This document shows positions 1 through 7,949 of a stretch of 33,340 nucleotides of DNA, one piece after another. Source of the DNA: Anaerolineae bacterium (GTDB lineage: Bacteria; Chloroflexota; Anaerolineae; Aggregatilineales; Phototrophicaceae); contig JAEURA010000074.1 in the NCBI GenBank assembly GCA_016789005.1, positions 1-33,340 on the forward strand. The letters run 5' to 3'. Position numbers and translations under genes: made by a program. Position 1 is the first letter of the stretch. Each line of letters starts with the position of its first letter. A model generated the notes under the pieces. That model did not search any database and was not told the DNA's origin. It worked only from the letters and a program-made list of their open reading frames with translations.

Positions 1-2
1 AG

Positions 3-377
3 CACCACGTCTTCGGCTTCCGGCAGCCCGCTCACGCCGACCGCCCCGACGACCTGTCCCTGGTGGATGAGCGGCACGCCGCCGCCCCATCCGGTGTAGC
101 GCAGATCGCCGTAGTTGGTCATGTGCCAGCCCTCGTCGCGGGCTTTCTTGCCGACCTTGCCCGACGGCACACCTTCGCGCGCCGAGACGTAGGCTTTGTT
201 GATGGCGTTGTTGATGCTGGGCAGGGGGCAGCCGTCGGTGCGCAGCAGGGCGATCAGCTCGCCGTGTTCATCGGCGATGGCGACCGCCGCCCCGCGCCCG
301 TCGCGGTCGAGTTCGGCGCGGATGGCATCCAGGACGCGCATCGCATCGTGGTGGGAGAGGGTATAGCGTTGGTTCAT
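3..377 (-). CDS. GlcG/HbpS-like protein, 3' end missing
   Basis: Translating the minus strand from the ATG at 377 gives an open frame of 125 codons that runs off the left edge of the window. It begins MNQRYTLSHHDAMRVLDAI and contains AVAIADEHGELIALLRTDG, PLPSINNAINKAYVSA and VVGAVGVSG. These match the GlcG/HbpS (DUF336) family, small cytoplasmic or exported proteins of about 140 residues, some of which bind haem, and which are often found beside sugar or glycolate catabolic genes. No signal peptide is visible. The end, which should be only a few residues away, lies outside the window. The gene is divergent from the pentose operon and shares its intergenic region. Family assignment rests on the motifs; the ligand is unknown. 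Confidence 0.85.
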   Translation of the reverse strand, partial: MNQRYTLSHHDAMRVLDAIRAELDRDGRGAAVAIADEHGELIALLRTDGCPLPSINNAINKAYVSAREGVPSGKVGKKARDEGWHMTNYGDLRYTGWGGGVPLIHQGQVVGAVGVSGLPEAEDVV

Positions 378-454
378 GATACGGCGACCTCGTTTCTCGG
401 CAGGATGGTTCGTCTGCTTCAATCATAGCGCGGCGCACAATGATGCGCAGAACT

Positions 455-483
455 TTGGCAACCGGTTGAAAAAGCGTCATAAT
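455..483 (+). promoter_or_regulatory. Sigma70-like promoter of the pentose operon
   Basis: TTGGCA at 455-460 and CATAAT at 478-483 are separated by exactly 17 bases. Transcription would start near 490, inside the palindrome at 492-507. The rest of the 378-568 intergenic region shows nothing else convincing; a lone TATGAT on the minus strand (427-422) could serve the GlcG-like gene but has no matching -35. Confidence 0.65.
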
Positions 484-491
484 CAGACAAA

Positions 492-507
492 ATGTGAAGG
501 TTCACAT
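492..507. promoter_or_regulatory. LacI-family operator 1
   Basis: ATGTGAAGGTTCACAT has 7-base arms (ATGTGAA/TTCACAT) around a 2-base centre. It begins 8 bases after the -10 element, so a bound repressor would cover the start site. It shares the form TGTGA-R-S-GT-TCACA with the palindrome at 9632-9647. Confidence 0.75.
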
Positions 508-568
508 GCCGCCTTGTTCGCCTGTGGGCGGCAGCAAAATTCGGTTTGCGAATCAAGGAAGAGGACCT

Positions 569-1633
569 ATGCCGCTCAATGTAGGGTTAATCGGGACAGG
601 GAACATCGCCCCCGCATATATCAAGGGAAGCAGTCACTTCCCCGACGACGTGAAGGTGATCGCCTGCGCCGATGTGCTGCCGGACCGCGCCGCCGCCTTC
701 GCGGGGCAGTTTGGGCTGCGCGCGTCATCCGTCGAGGCGCTGCTGGCTGCGCCGGACATCGACATCGTGATCAATCTGACCGTCCCGGCAGTGCACGCCG
801 AGGTCAGCCAGCAGATTCTGGCGGCGGGCAAGCACTGTTACTCCGAAAAGCCGTTCGCGCTGAACCGCGAAGATGGCAGGAAGATTCTGGCGCTGGCAGC
901 CGAAAAAGGGCTGAAAGTGGGCTGCGCGCCGGACACCTTCCTGGGTGCAGGCGGGCGCACGGCGCGCAAAGCCATCGACGACGGCTTGATCGGCAAGCCA
1001 ACCTCCGCTGTCGCCTTCATGCTCTCCGGCGGACCGGAAAGCTGGCATCCCAATCCGTTCTTCTTCTTCCAGTACGGCGGTGGTCCCGTCCTGGATATGG
1101 CTCCGTACTACCTGACCTGGCTGGTCAACCTGCTGGGACCGGTCGCCCAGGTTGGGGCGATGGCGGGGCGGGCGAAGGCGGAGCGCGTCGCCGGTCACGA
1201 GACGATTCGCGGGCAGCGCGTGCCGGTGGACATCGACACCCACACGACCGGCGTGCTGCGGTTTGAATCCGGGGCGATAGGCACGGTCGTCTTCAGCTTC
1301 GACGTGCAAGCCGGAACCCTGCCGCGCATCGAAATCTACGGCGTGGAGTCCTCGCTCCAAGTGCCCGACCCGAACACCTTCGGCGGCGACGTGCTGCTGT
1401 GGGATCGCGATCAGCGCCAGTGGGCGAACGTCGCCCCGGTGGGACGCCCGGACATCCAGCGTGGGGTCGGCGTGGCGGATATGGCGCGCGCCATCCGCGA
1501 CGGCGGATCGTTCCGCGCTTCCGGCGAGCTTGCCTATCACGTGCTGGACATCATGCTGTCGCTGGCAGATTCGGCGGCGAGCGGGTCTTTCGTGACCCTG
1601 GAAAGCCGTGTGGATCGCCCGGACGCCGTTTGA
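569..1633 (+). CDS. Gfo/Idh/MocA family oxidoreductase
   Basis: This is a 354-residue cytoplasmic NAD(P)-dependent sugar or polyol dehydrogenase-type enzyme. The Rossmann dinucleotide motif is at the very start (GLIGTGNIAPAYIKG, residues 6-20), the family's catalytic EKP is at residues 93-95 (YSEKPFALN), and the C-terminal half carries the GGGPVLDMAPYYLTWLV motif. The ATG at 569 is preferred over an in-frame GTG at 494 because AAGGAAGAGG (557-566) is a good ribosome binding site and the GTG lies inside the operator. It is the first gene of the operon, 21 bases before araB. Its substrate cannot be read from sequence; a pentose, its lactone or a related sugar is the natural guess from context. 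Confidence 0.9.
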   Translation: MPLNVGLIGTGNIAPAYIKGSSHFPDDVKVIACADVLPDRAAAFAGQFGLRASSVEALLAAPDIDIVINLTVPAVHAEVSQQILAAGKHCYSEKPFALNREDGRKILALAAEKGLKVGCAPDTFLGAGGRTARKAIDDGLIGKPTSAVAFMLSGGPESWHPNPFFFFQYGGGPVLDMAPYYLTWLVNLLGPVAQVGAMAGRAKAERVAGHETIRGQRVPVDIDTHTTGVLRFESGAIGTVVFSFDVQAGTLPRIEIYGVESSLQVPDPNTFGGDVLLWDRDQRQWANVAPVGRPDIQRGVGVADMARAIRDGGSFRASGELAYHVLDIMLSLADSAASGSFVTLESRVDRPDAV

Positions 1634-1654
1634 AGACGAAGAGGAGGAGTTCTC

Positions 1655-3310
1655 ATGGTGTATACCCTAGGCATTGACTTTGGCACGCTGTCAGGGCGCG
1701 CCGTGCTGGTCGATACCCGCGACGGGCGCGAAGTCGCAGCGGCGGTGTTCGACTATCCGCACGGCGTCATCGACGATGTGCTGCCGGCGACCGGCAGACG
1801 CCTGCCGCCGGAATGGGCGCTCCAGCATCCGCAGGATTATCTCGACGTATTCACCCAGACCATCCCGGCTGCCCTGGCGCAGAGCGGCGTGGACCCGGCG
1901 GAGGTGGTTGGCATCGCCATCGACTTCACCGCCAGCAGCCCCATGCCCGCCAAGGCGGATGGCACGCCGCTGGCATTCCTGGATCACCTCAAGGGCGAAC
2001 CGCATGCCTACGTCAAGCTGTGGAAGCACCATGCCTCGCAGCCGCAGGCGGACAAGATCAACGCGGTGGCGCGGGCGCGCGGCGAATCGTGGCTGAAGCG
2101 CTACGGCGGCAAGTATTCCAGCGAGTGGTTCTTCAGCAAGCTGCTGCAAATCCTGGAAGAAGCGCCGGCGGTCTATGCCGAGATCGACACCTTCATCGAA
2201 TCGGCGGACTGGGTGATCTGGCAGCTGACCGGGGTCAGGACGCGCAACAAGTGCACCGCCGGCTACAAGATGCTGGTGCAGGATGGCGATTATCCCTCGC
2301 GCGAGTATTTTGGCGCGCTGCATCCCGACTTCGCCGACGTGATCGCCCAGAAGGTCGGTCGGGAATTCGTGCCGCTCGGCGCGAATGTCGGCGGTCTGAC
2401 GGACGCCTGGGCGGCGAAACTGGGTCTGAAGCCGGGGATCGCCGTCGCCGTCGCCAACGTGGACGCGCACGTCACCGCGCCGGCGGTCAAGGCGACGCAG
2501 GCGGGGGTGATGGTGATGATCATGGGGACGAGCACGTGCCACATCATGTCCGGCGACAAGCTTCAGGATGTCGAGGGCATGTGCGGCGTGGTCGATGGCG
2601 GCATCGTGCCTGAACTTTATGGTTACGAGGCAGGGCAGAGCGGCGTCGGCGACATCTTCGCCTGGTTCGTCGATAACGCCGTGCCGCCGGAATATCACGA
2701 GGCGGCGAAGGCGGCGGGCGAGAACCTGCACAGCTATCTGGAAAAAGAGGCGGCGAAGCAGAAGGTCGGCGAACACGGGTTGATCGCCCTCGACTGGTGG
2801 AACGGCAACCGTTCGACCCTGGTCGATACCGAGCTGAGCGGTTTGATCGTCGGCATGACGCTGGCAACCCGCGCACCGGAAATCTACCGCGCGCTGATCG
2901 AAGCGACGGCGTACGGGACGCGCGAGATCATCGAAGCCTTCGAGGCGCGCGGCGTGGAAGTCAAGGAGCTGGTCGCGGCGGGCGGTCTGCCGGAAAAGAA
3001 TGCGCTGCTGCGCCAGATCTACGCCGACGTGACCGGGCGCACCCTCAAGCTGTCTGGTTCGGCGCAGGCTCCGGCGCTGGGCGCGGCGATGCACGCGGCG
3101 GTGGCGGCGGGCGTCTACCCGGATATCCACGCGGCGGCGGAGAAGATGGGCAAGCTGAAGGACGACGTGGTTTCGCCAATTCCGGAAAACCAGAAGGTCT
3201 ATGACGCGCTCTACGCCGAATACAAGACGCTGTACGGCTACTTCGGGCGCGGGGCGAACGACGTGATGAAACGCCTGAAGAAGATTCGCAACAAGGCGCG
3301 TGGGGAGTAA
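1655..3310 (+). CDS. araB: Ribulokinase AraB
   Basis: FGGY-family kinase of 551 residues, close to the usual AraB length. It would phosphorylate L-ribulose (AraB enzymes often also accept other 2-ketopentoses) to ribulose 5-phosphate in the cytoplasm. The N-terminal phosphate-binding motif is MVYTLGIDFGTLSGRAVLVD. GTSTCHIMSG, EAGQSGVGDIFAWF and the C-terminal ATP-binding segment AAGGLPEKNALLRQIYADV follow in the order seen in ribulokinases. A strong GAGGAGG-type site precedes the ATG. araD starts only 3 bases after the stop codon, indicating translational coupling. The AraB label, rather than xylulokinase or another FGGY kinase, rests on the FGTLSGRA start and the araD neighbour. Confidence 0.92.
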   Translation: MVYTLGIDFGTLSGRAVLVDTRDGREVAAAVFDYPHGVIDDVLPATGRRLPPEWALQHPQDYLDVFTQTIPAALAQSGVDPAEVVGIAIDFTASSPMPAKADGTPLAFLDHLKGEPHAYVKLWKHHASQPQADKINAVARARGESWLKRYGGKYSSEWFFSKLLQILEEAPAVYAEIDTFIESADWVIWQLTGVRTRNKCTAGYKMLVQDGDYPSREYFGALHPDFADVIAQKVGREFVPLGANVGGLTDAWAAKLGLKPGIAVAVANVDAHVTAPAVKATQAGVMVMIMGTSTCHIMSGDKLQDVEGMCGVVDGGIVPELYGYEAGQSGVGDIFAWFVDNAVPPEYHEAAKAAGENLHSYLEKEAAKQKVGEHGLIALDWWNGNRSTLVDTELSGLIVGMTLATRAPEIYRALIEATAYGTREIIEAFEARGVEVKELVAAGGLPEKNALLRQIYADVTGRTLKLSGSAQAPALGAAMHAAVAAGVYPDIHAAAEKMGKLKDDVVSPIPENQKVYDALYAEYKTLYGYFGRGANDVMKRLKKIRNKARGE

Positions 3311-3313
3311 GCC

Positions 3314-3964
3314 ATGCTTCTGGAACGCTTGAGAGAAGAAGTCTGTGCGCTGCACGCCGAGCTGCCGCGCAACAACCTGGTTGCCTGGACGAGCGGCAAC
3401 GTCAGCGGGCGCGACCCGGAAACCAACCTGGTGGTCATCAAGCCGAGCGGCGTGACCTTCGACAAGCTGACGCCGGAGAACATGGTGGTGGTGGACATCG
3501 ACGGCAGGATCGTCGAGGGCAGCTACAAAGCCTCCTCGGATACCGCCTCGCACTGCTACATCTACCGGCACATGCCGCACGTCTACGGCGTCGTCCACAC
3601 GCACTCGCGCTACGCGGCGGCGTTCGCCGTCGTCGGCAAGCCGATCCCCTGCGTGACGACGGCGATGGGCGACGAATTCGGCGGACCGATCCCGCTGGGC
3701 GGCTTCGCGCTGATCGGCGGCGAGCAGATCGGGCAGGTGGTGGTCGAGACGCTCAAGGACAGCCGCAGCCCGGCGTGTCTGCTGCAAAATCACGGCGTCT
3801 TCAGCACCGGCAAGAACGCCGAAACGGCGGTCAAGGCGGCGGTGATGACCGAGGATAACGCGGCGATTGCCTGGCTGGCGATGCAGATCGGCACGCCGAT
3901 CCCCATCGCTCAGACGGACATCGACAAGCTCTTCGACCGCTACCAGAATGTCTACGGACAGTGA
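3314..3964 (+). CDS. araD: L-ribulose-5-phosphate 4-epimerase AraD
   Basis: Class II aldolase-fold epimerase of 216 residues (E. coli AraD has 231). It would convert L-ribulose 5-phosphate to D-xylulose 5-phosphate, feeding the pentose phosphate pathway. Key residues fall at the E. coli positions: Asp76 (SSDT), His95 and His97 (HTHS) for zinc, and Asp120. A third zinc histidine is at 160 (LQNHG), and the C-terminal YGQ carries the conserved catalytic tyrosine (Tyr214, E. coli Tyr229). The SGNVSGRD and IKPSGV motifs of the substrate loop are present. Tightly coupled behind araB; the shorter length comes from a loop between residues 120 and 160. Confidence 0.94.
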   Translation: MLLERLREEVCALHAELPRNNLVAWTSGNVSGRDPETNLVVIKPSGVTFDKLTPENMVVVDIDGRIVEGSYKASSDTASHCYIYRHMPHVYGVVHTHSRYAAAFAVVGKPIPCVTTAMGDEFGGPIPLGGFALIGGEQIGQVVVETLKDSRSPACLLQNHGVFSTGKNAETAVKAAVMTEDNAAIAWLAMQIGTPIPIAQTDIDKLFDRYQNVYGQ

Positions 3965-3976
3965 GCCGATAGGGCG

Positions 3977-4999
3977 ATGGCAGAGGGCGGGCGCGCGCGG
4001 CGCGTGACGATGCTGGATGTCGCGGAGGCGGCTGGCGTGTCTTACCAGACGGTCTCGCGCGTCATCAACCATCATCCGAGCGTCAAGCCGGAGACGCGCG
4101 CCCGTGTCCTGGACCTGATCAAGCAGTTGAACTATCGCCCCGACCGCGCCGCCCGCAGCCTCGCCGCCCACCGCTCGTGGACGCTGGCGGTCATCAGCTG
4201 CGGCATCGAGTTCTATGGACCGATGCAGATGCTCATCAACATTGAGCATTCGGCGCGCGAGGCGGGCTATGACGTGCTGAACGCCAACCTGGGGCTGCAC
4301 CAGGGCAATAGTTTGCACTCGGCGCTGGATCGGCTCTTCTCCTGGCGGGTGGATGGCGCGCTGTTGATCGCCTCGGTGGCGGCGCAAAGCGCCGAACACG
4401 TCATTGCGCAGTTGAGCGGCACACCGTTGATCCTGATCGACACAGCCTATGGATCATCCGCGCCGTCGGTGATCATCGATCAGCACGCCGGAGGAGTCGC
4501 CGCCGCGCGCCACCTGATCGATCTGGGACACCGCGAGATCGCCCTGATCTGCGGACCTGTCGACTGGTACGGCGCGCTGACCCGCCGTGAGGGATGGGTC
4601 GCCGGACTGCGCGACGCCGGGATCGCCCCGGCGCTGATCGAGATGGGCGACTGGACCCCTGCCAGCGGTTATCAGGCGGCGGCGCGCATCGTCGATGCCG
4701 GTGCGCGCTGCACCGGGCTGCTGGTCGGCAACGATGCGATGGCGCTGGGGGCGATCAGCGCGTTGAAGGCGCGCGGGCTTGCTGTGCCGGGCGATGTCTC
4801 GGTCACCGGGTTTGACGACATGCCGGAGTCGGCGTATTTTGACCCCCCTCTGACCACCGTCGCCCAGGACTTTTCCGCGCTGGGGCGGCAGGGCATGGCA
4901 TACCTCATCGAGCTGATCGGCGACCCTGAAGCCGCCAATGGGCAGCGCCTGATTCCACCGCGCCTGGTGGTGCGCGCCAGCACCGCCGCGCGGGCTTAA
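3977..4999 (+). CDS. LacI-family repressor, likely pentose regulator
   Basis: A 340-residue LacI/GalR-type regulator. The helix-turn-helix (VTMLDVAEAAGVSYQTVSR, residues 10-28) is followed by a hinge (RAARSLAAHRS) and a periplasmic-binding-protein-like effector domain (LGHREIALICGP; VTGFDDMPESAYF near the end). The recognition helix YQTVSR is the same as in E. coli LacI, where the Tyr, Gln and Arg contact the operator. This fits the two lac-like palindromes at 492-507 and 9632-9647. The gene is the last of the araB operon, 12 bases after araD, so it would be autoregulated. The inducer is probably L-arabinose or a related pentose, but this is inferred from neighbours only. Confidence 0.93.
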   Translation: MAEGGRARRVTMLDVAEAAGVSYQTVSRVINHHPSVKPETRARVLDLIKQLNYRPDRAARSLAAHRSWTLAVISCGIEFYGPMQMLINIEHSAREAGYDVLNANLGLHQGNSLHSALDRLFSWRVDGALLIASVAAQSAEHVIAQLSGTPLILIDTAYGSSAPSVIIDQHAGGVAAARHLIDLGHREIALICGPVDWYGALTRREGWVAGLRDAGIAPALIEMGDWTPASGYQAAARIVDAGARCTGLLVGNDAMALGAISALKARGLAVPGDVSVTGFDDMPESAYFDPPLTTVAQDFSALGRQGMAYLIELIGDPEAANGQRLIPPRLVVRASTAARA

Positions 5000-5050
5000 C
5001 CGCCTCAGCACTTCACACCGCGCCGGAAATTGACCTGCGCGTATGTTCGG

Positions 5051-5079
5051 TTGCGCCGGAATCCGTATTTCGGTAAATT
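5051..5079 (+). promoter_or_regulatory. Possible promoter of the dockerin protein gene
   Basis: TTGCGC (5051-5056) and TAAATT (5074-5079) are 17 bases apart, upstream of the ATG at 5118. The match to consensus is only moderate. Confidence 0.35.
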
Positions 5080-5117
5080 CATTATGACGACATGATGAAG
5101 ACAACCGAGGATGACTC

Positions 5118-6878
5118 ATGCACGGTCTGGCGCGCCTCAAACCGCTGTGGGCTGCCCTGCTTCTGTTCGCGATGGTGAACGGCGTTGTCCTGGCGGCGCT
5201 CAATCAGCCGCCGGTTGTTACAGTGCCGTCACCGCTGCCGAGCGGGTCGCCCAATACCACGATTCAGATCAGCAATTCCATCGGGGTCAGCGATCCCGAT
5301 GCCGGCGGCAGTGATGTGCTATTGAGCGTTACATCGACCAACGGCGGCTTCATCTGGGATTATTCTACCCCTCCTGGTTCGGTTGAAACGACCAGCTCCG
5401 CGACGGACGATCTCGCCGCGTTGAACGCCGCGCTGGACGGCATGGTCTTCGTCCCGAATGCTGCTTTTGCCGGAATCGCGACGATGACGCTGAACCTGAA
5501 CGACCTTGGCAACACCGGGACGCCGCCGCTGCCGTTGGTCGACGTGGAGACCTTCGATATTCGGGTGTGCGCGCCGCATGAGCTGTTCAGCCAGACGAAC
5601 TGCGAATTCAACCATGCGCCCTTCAACGTCCTGCCCAGCCCCGCGCCAAATGCGGCGCTGGGTACGACGGCGAACATCCCTGTCTCGGTCGATGACGGGG
5701 ATGTCGGCGGGGGGACGATAGATATGGAGCTTAACGTGCAGCACCACAACGGAGCGCTGCTGCCGGCGCAGGTGGGCACGCTGTTCTGGACCTATGGCAG
5801 CAATGTCACTTCAGATGTGGCGACGGACACGCTGGCGAATATCAACGCCGCGCTGGCGAACCTGACCTTCACGCCGGCGCTGGGCTTCGCCGGGCAGGCG
5901 CGCATCGTCTTGGAGAGTGACGACAACGGCAACAGCGGCAGCCCCACCACTGAGAAGGCGGACACCGATCTGCTCATCATCGATGTGTGCGCGCCGGCAG
6001 AACCGGACCCGGCGGACTGCGCCGCGAACAACGCCCCTGCCAATCACCTGCCCAACCCTGCGCCGGATACGACCATCGGCACTGTCGTGAGTGTGCCCGT
6101 CTCCGTCTCGGACATTGACGTGGGCATCGGCAGCATGGATATGGAAATCTACGTCCAGCATCATAACGGCGCGCTGCCGCCGGCGTCGGTCGGCACGATC
6201 ACCTGGCACTACGGTATAGGGGTGACAGCGGATCTGGCGACCGACACAATGCAGAATCTGAACTTTCACCTGAACAATCTACTCTTCACACCCGCCGCCG
6301 GTTTCACCGGGCAGGCGCGCATCGTCTTTGAGATCGACGACAATGGCAACAGCGGCTCATTGGGTCCTATCGATGAAAAGGCGCATACCAGCTTCGTCGT
6401 GATCGATGTCGTGCAGCCTTCCGATCCCACCTTCTCGGCAGTCTTTGAGGGGCATGGCGCGCCGCCCAATGCGCAGCACATCCAGACGGTGGACGTATCG
6501 ATCACGCCCAGCGGCGGCGGCACGCCGGTCTTCATCGGAACCCGAACCACCGATACCAGCGGACAGTTCACGGTTACCAACCTGCTGCCGGGCAGCTACA
6601 CGGTGCGGGTGAAGGGCGAGCATTCGCTGCGGCTGGTGACCCCCGTCACGCTGAACGCCGGGTCGAGCACCATCGCCCTGGGCACGCTGCGCGAAGGGGA
6701 CGCCAACGACGACAATATCGTCAACATCCAGGATTTTTCGATCCTGGCGTCGGCATTCGGGACGAGCCTGGGCGGCGCGGGCTACAACGCCAGCGCCGAC
6801 TTCAACGACGACAACACGGTCAATATCAGCGATTTCTCGCTGCTGGCAGCCAATTTCGGTCAAAGCGGGGCGAGTTAG
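5118..6878 (+). CDS. Secreted three-repeat protein with C-terminal dockerin
   Basis: 586 residues. A signal peptide spans about residues 1-27 (hydrophobic LWAALLLFAMVNGVVLAAL). Three related beta-sandwich-like repeats follow (about 30-150, 166-292 and 304-431), each with a phrase like FTPALGFAGQARIVLESDDN and ending in DNGNSG. The first two repeats are joined to the next by CAP...C linkers (Cys151/162, Cys291/301) that could form disulfides. Residues about 437-525 resemble a CnaB/SpaA-type carboxypeptidase-regulatory fold (TTDTSGQFTVTNLLPGSYTVRVKG). The end is a dockerin type I pair: GDANDDNIVNIQDFSILA (527-544) and ADFNDDNTVNISDFSLLA (560-577), with calcium-binding D/N positions. No catalytic domain is visible, so it looks like a structural or adhesive surface protein. 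ACCGAGG precedes the ATG. It ends 1 base before the convergent gene. Confidence 0.85.
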   Translation: MHGLARLKPLWAALLLFAMVNGVVLAALNQPPVVTVPSPLPSGSPNTTIQISNSIGVSDPDAGGSDVLLSVTSTNGGFIWDYSTPPGSVETTSSATDDLAALNAALDGMVFVPNAAFAGIATMTLNLNDLGNTGTPPLPLVDVETFDIRVCAPHELFSQTNCEFNHAPFNVLPSPAPNAALGTTANIPVSVDDGDVGGGTIDMELNVQHHNGALLPAQVGTLFWTYGSNVTSDVATDTLANINAALANLTFTPALGFAGQARIVLESDDNGNSGSPTTEKADTDLLIIDVCAPAEPDPADCAANNAPANHLPNPAPDTTIGTVVSVPVSVSDIDVGIGSMDMEIYVQHHNGALPPASVGTITWHYGIGVTADLATDTMQNLNFHLNNLLFTPAAGFTGQARIVFEIDDNGNSGSLGPIDEKAHTSFVVIDVVQPSDPTFSAVFEGHGAPPNAQHIQTVDVSITPSGGGTPVFIGTRTTDTSGQFTVTNLLPGSYTVRVKGEHSLRLVTPVTLNAGSSTIALGTLREGDANDDNIVNIQDFSILASAFGTSLGGAGYNASADFNDDNTVNISDFSLLAANFGQSGAS

Positions 6879-6879
6879 G

Positions 6880-7443
6880 TCAGATTCGCCCCTTCATGAT
6901 CGCCCACATGGCGACGCTGATCACCGCCGCGCAGACCAGCGCGTTGAGGTTCACCGCCGCCTGTGGGACGAACCGCCCGGTGCGCAGCAGGGTCAGCGCG
7001 ACTGGGGCTGCCAGCGCGCCGATCACCGCCCCGGCGACGGATATCTCAGCCGAATAGCGACCGAGCCGCCGACCGCTGAGCCGCCGCGCCAGCGTGGCAA
7101 TGGCTCCACCTGCCGCTGCCCCGATGAAGAAGACGAACAGGAACACGCCGAGGAGGCTGGCGATGGCGCTGGCGACGCCCGCGCCGATCAGGCTGACGGC
7201 AAACTGCGCGACGTAGTCGCTGTTGGTCGCCTTGAAGAAGCGGTTTTCAGTCGCGCGGGCTTCTTCTCGTCCGATGTAGCCGGTTGGTGTGCGCGTGGCG
7301 CAGTACATGCACAGCAGTCGGTCGCTGCGGATGCTGCGCAGCAGCATCTCGTTGTCGTCTGCGCCCCGGCAGGGTTTGATCGGGCAGCCGGCGACGCGCT
7401 CTTCGGCGAGCGTCATTCCGGCGGAGGAAGAAGGTTCGGTCAT
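6880..7443 (-). CDS. Membrane protein with N-terminal Cys motif
   Basis: About 187 residues from the ATG at 7443 (MTEPSSSAGMT), chosen because GAGGA lies 11 bases upstream; a start at 7467 is also possible. The first 60 residues hold four cysteines (GCPIKPCRG, then LLCMYCATRTPTGYIG) that could bind zinc. About three or four hydrophobic segments follow (around FAVSLIGAGVASAIASLLGV, LFVFFIGAAAGGAIATLA, ISVAGAVIGALAAPVALTLL and LNALVCAAVISVAMWAIM). This is the layout of small membrane proteins with a cytoplasmic B-box-like or zinc-ribbon head. No function is recognised. Confidence 0.7.
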   Translation of the reverse strand: MTEPSSSAGMTLAEERVAGCPIKPCRGADDNEMLLRSIRSDRLLCMYCATRTPTGYIGREEARATENRFFKATNSDYVAQFAVSLIGAGVASAIASLLGVFLFVFFIGAAAGGAIATLARRLSGRRLGRYSAEISVAGAVIGALAAPVALTLLRTGRFVPQAAVNLNALVCAAVISVAMWAIMKGRI

Positions 7444-7475
7444 GGTTTGAGCAGTCCTCATGATCACGGCATACG

Positions 7476-7507
7476 TTTACGGCAGGGGAGAGTGCCCCTG
7501 CCGTAAA
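7476..7507. promoter_or_regulatory. Perfect 13-bp hairpin between two minus-strand genes
   Basis: The arms 7476-7488 (TTTACGGCAGGGG) and 7495-7507 are perfectly complementary around a 6-base loop. No T-run follows on the minus strand. It may end the histidine kinase/response regulator transcript, or form the 5' end of the mRNA for the membrane protein. Confidence 0.6.
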
Positions 7508-7509
7508 TG

Positions 7510-7515
7510 ATTGTA
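7510..7515 (-). promoter_or_regulatory. TACAAT -10-like element
   Basis: Reading the minus strand, GCGTTACAAT lies about 66 bases before the preferred ATG at 7443. No -35 match is seen at 16-18 bases. The start site would fall at about 7503, the foot of the hairpin at 7476-7507. Confidence 0.4.
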
Positions 7516-7532
7516 ACGCGATCTCGATTCTG

Positions 7533-7949
7533 TTATGCCTGGTCCACCCCCGCCGGCATGATCTGCCTGAGCAGGTTCCCGAACTGTTCGAAATCGATCG
7601 GCTTGATCAGGTGATGCTTGATGCCCAGTTCGCTTGCCCTGGCGACATCGTGAGGGTCGTCCGAAGTCGTCAGCACGATGACTTTCAGGTCGCGCAGGCG
7701 GGCGTCACCGCGCATGAATTCCAGCACCTCGAAGCCGTTTTTGACCGGCAGCTTGAGGTCGAGCACCAGCACGAAGGAATCGGGCGAGAGCTTATCGGCG
7801 TGTGCCTTCAGATACTCGACCGCTGCGCCGCCGTCGGAGACCATGTCGAACTGAAAGGGGATATTCAGACGTCGGACGTTACGTTCGAAGAGGCGGGCAT
7901 GAGTGGCTTCATCTTCGACGAGCAGACCCTTGATACGTTGATCAGGCAT
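7533..7949 (-). CDS. Single-domain response regulator, Rcp1/CheY-like
   Basis: 138 residues, receiver domain only. The acidic pair is Glu12/Asp13 (VEDE), the phosphoacceptor is Asp64 (LVLDLKLPVKNGFEVL), the switch Thr is in LTTSDD (93-98) and the conserved Lys is 116 (LIKPIDFEQF). The sequence is closest in style to the Rcp1-type regulators paired with phytochrome-like kinases. The start at 7949 is chosen because the receiver fold begins right after it (MPDQRIKGLLVEDE) and it overlaps the kinase stop codon by 8 bases, implying coupled translation. With no output domain, it must act by protein contact or pass phosphate on. Confidence 0.92.
   Translation of the reverse strand: MPDQRIKGLLVEDEATHARLFERNVRRLNIPFQFDMVSDGGAAVEYLKAHADKLSPDSFVLVLDLKLPVKNGFEVLEFMRGDARLRDLKVIVLTTSDDPHDVARASELGIKHHLIKPIDFEQFGNLLRQIMPAGVDQA

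Noticed and set aside
492..507. CRP binding site
   Set aside because: A CRP site has 6 bases between TGTGA and TCACA; both palindromes here have 4, as in lac operators.
494..568. A longer start (GTG at 494) for the Gfo/Idh gene
   Set aside because: It lies inside the operator and has no ribosome binding site; the Rossmann motif begins right after the ATG at 569.
1691..4399. A 902-codon open frame on the minus strand, and similar long frames at 11994-13805(-), 22883-24361(+) and 26749-28278(-)
   Set aside because: They lie exactly opposite well-recognised genes, are Arg/His/Asp-rich and contain no domain. High GC leaves the complementary frames open.
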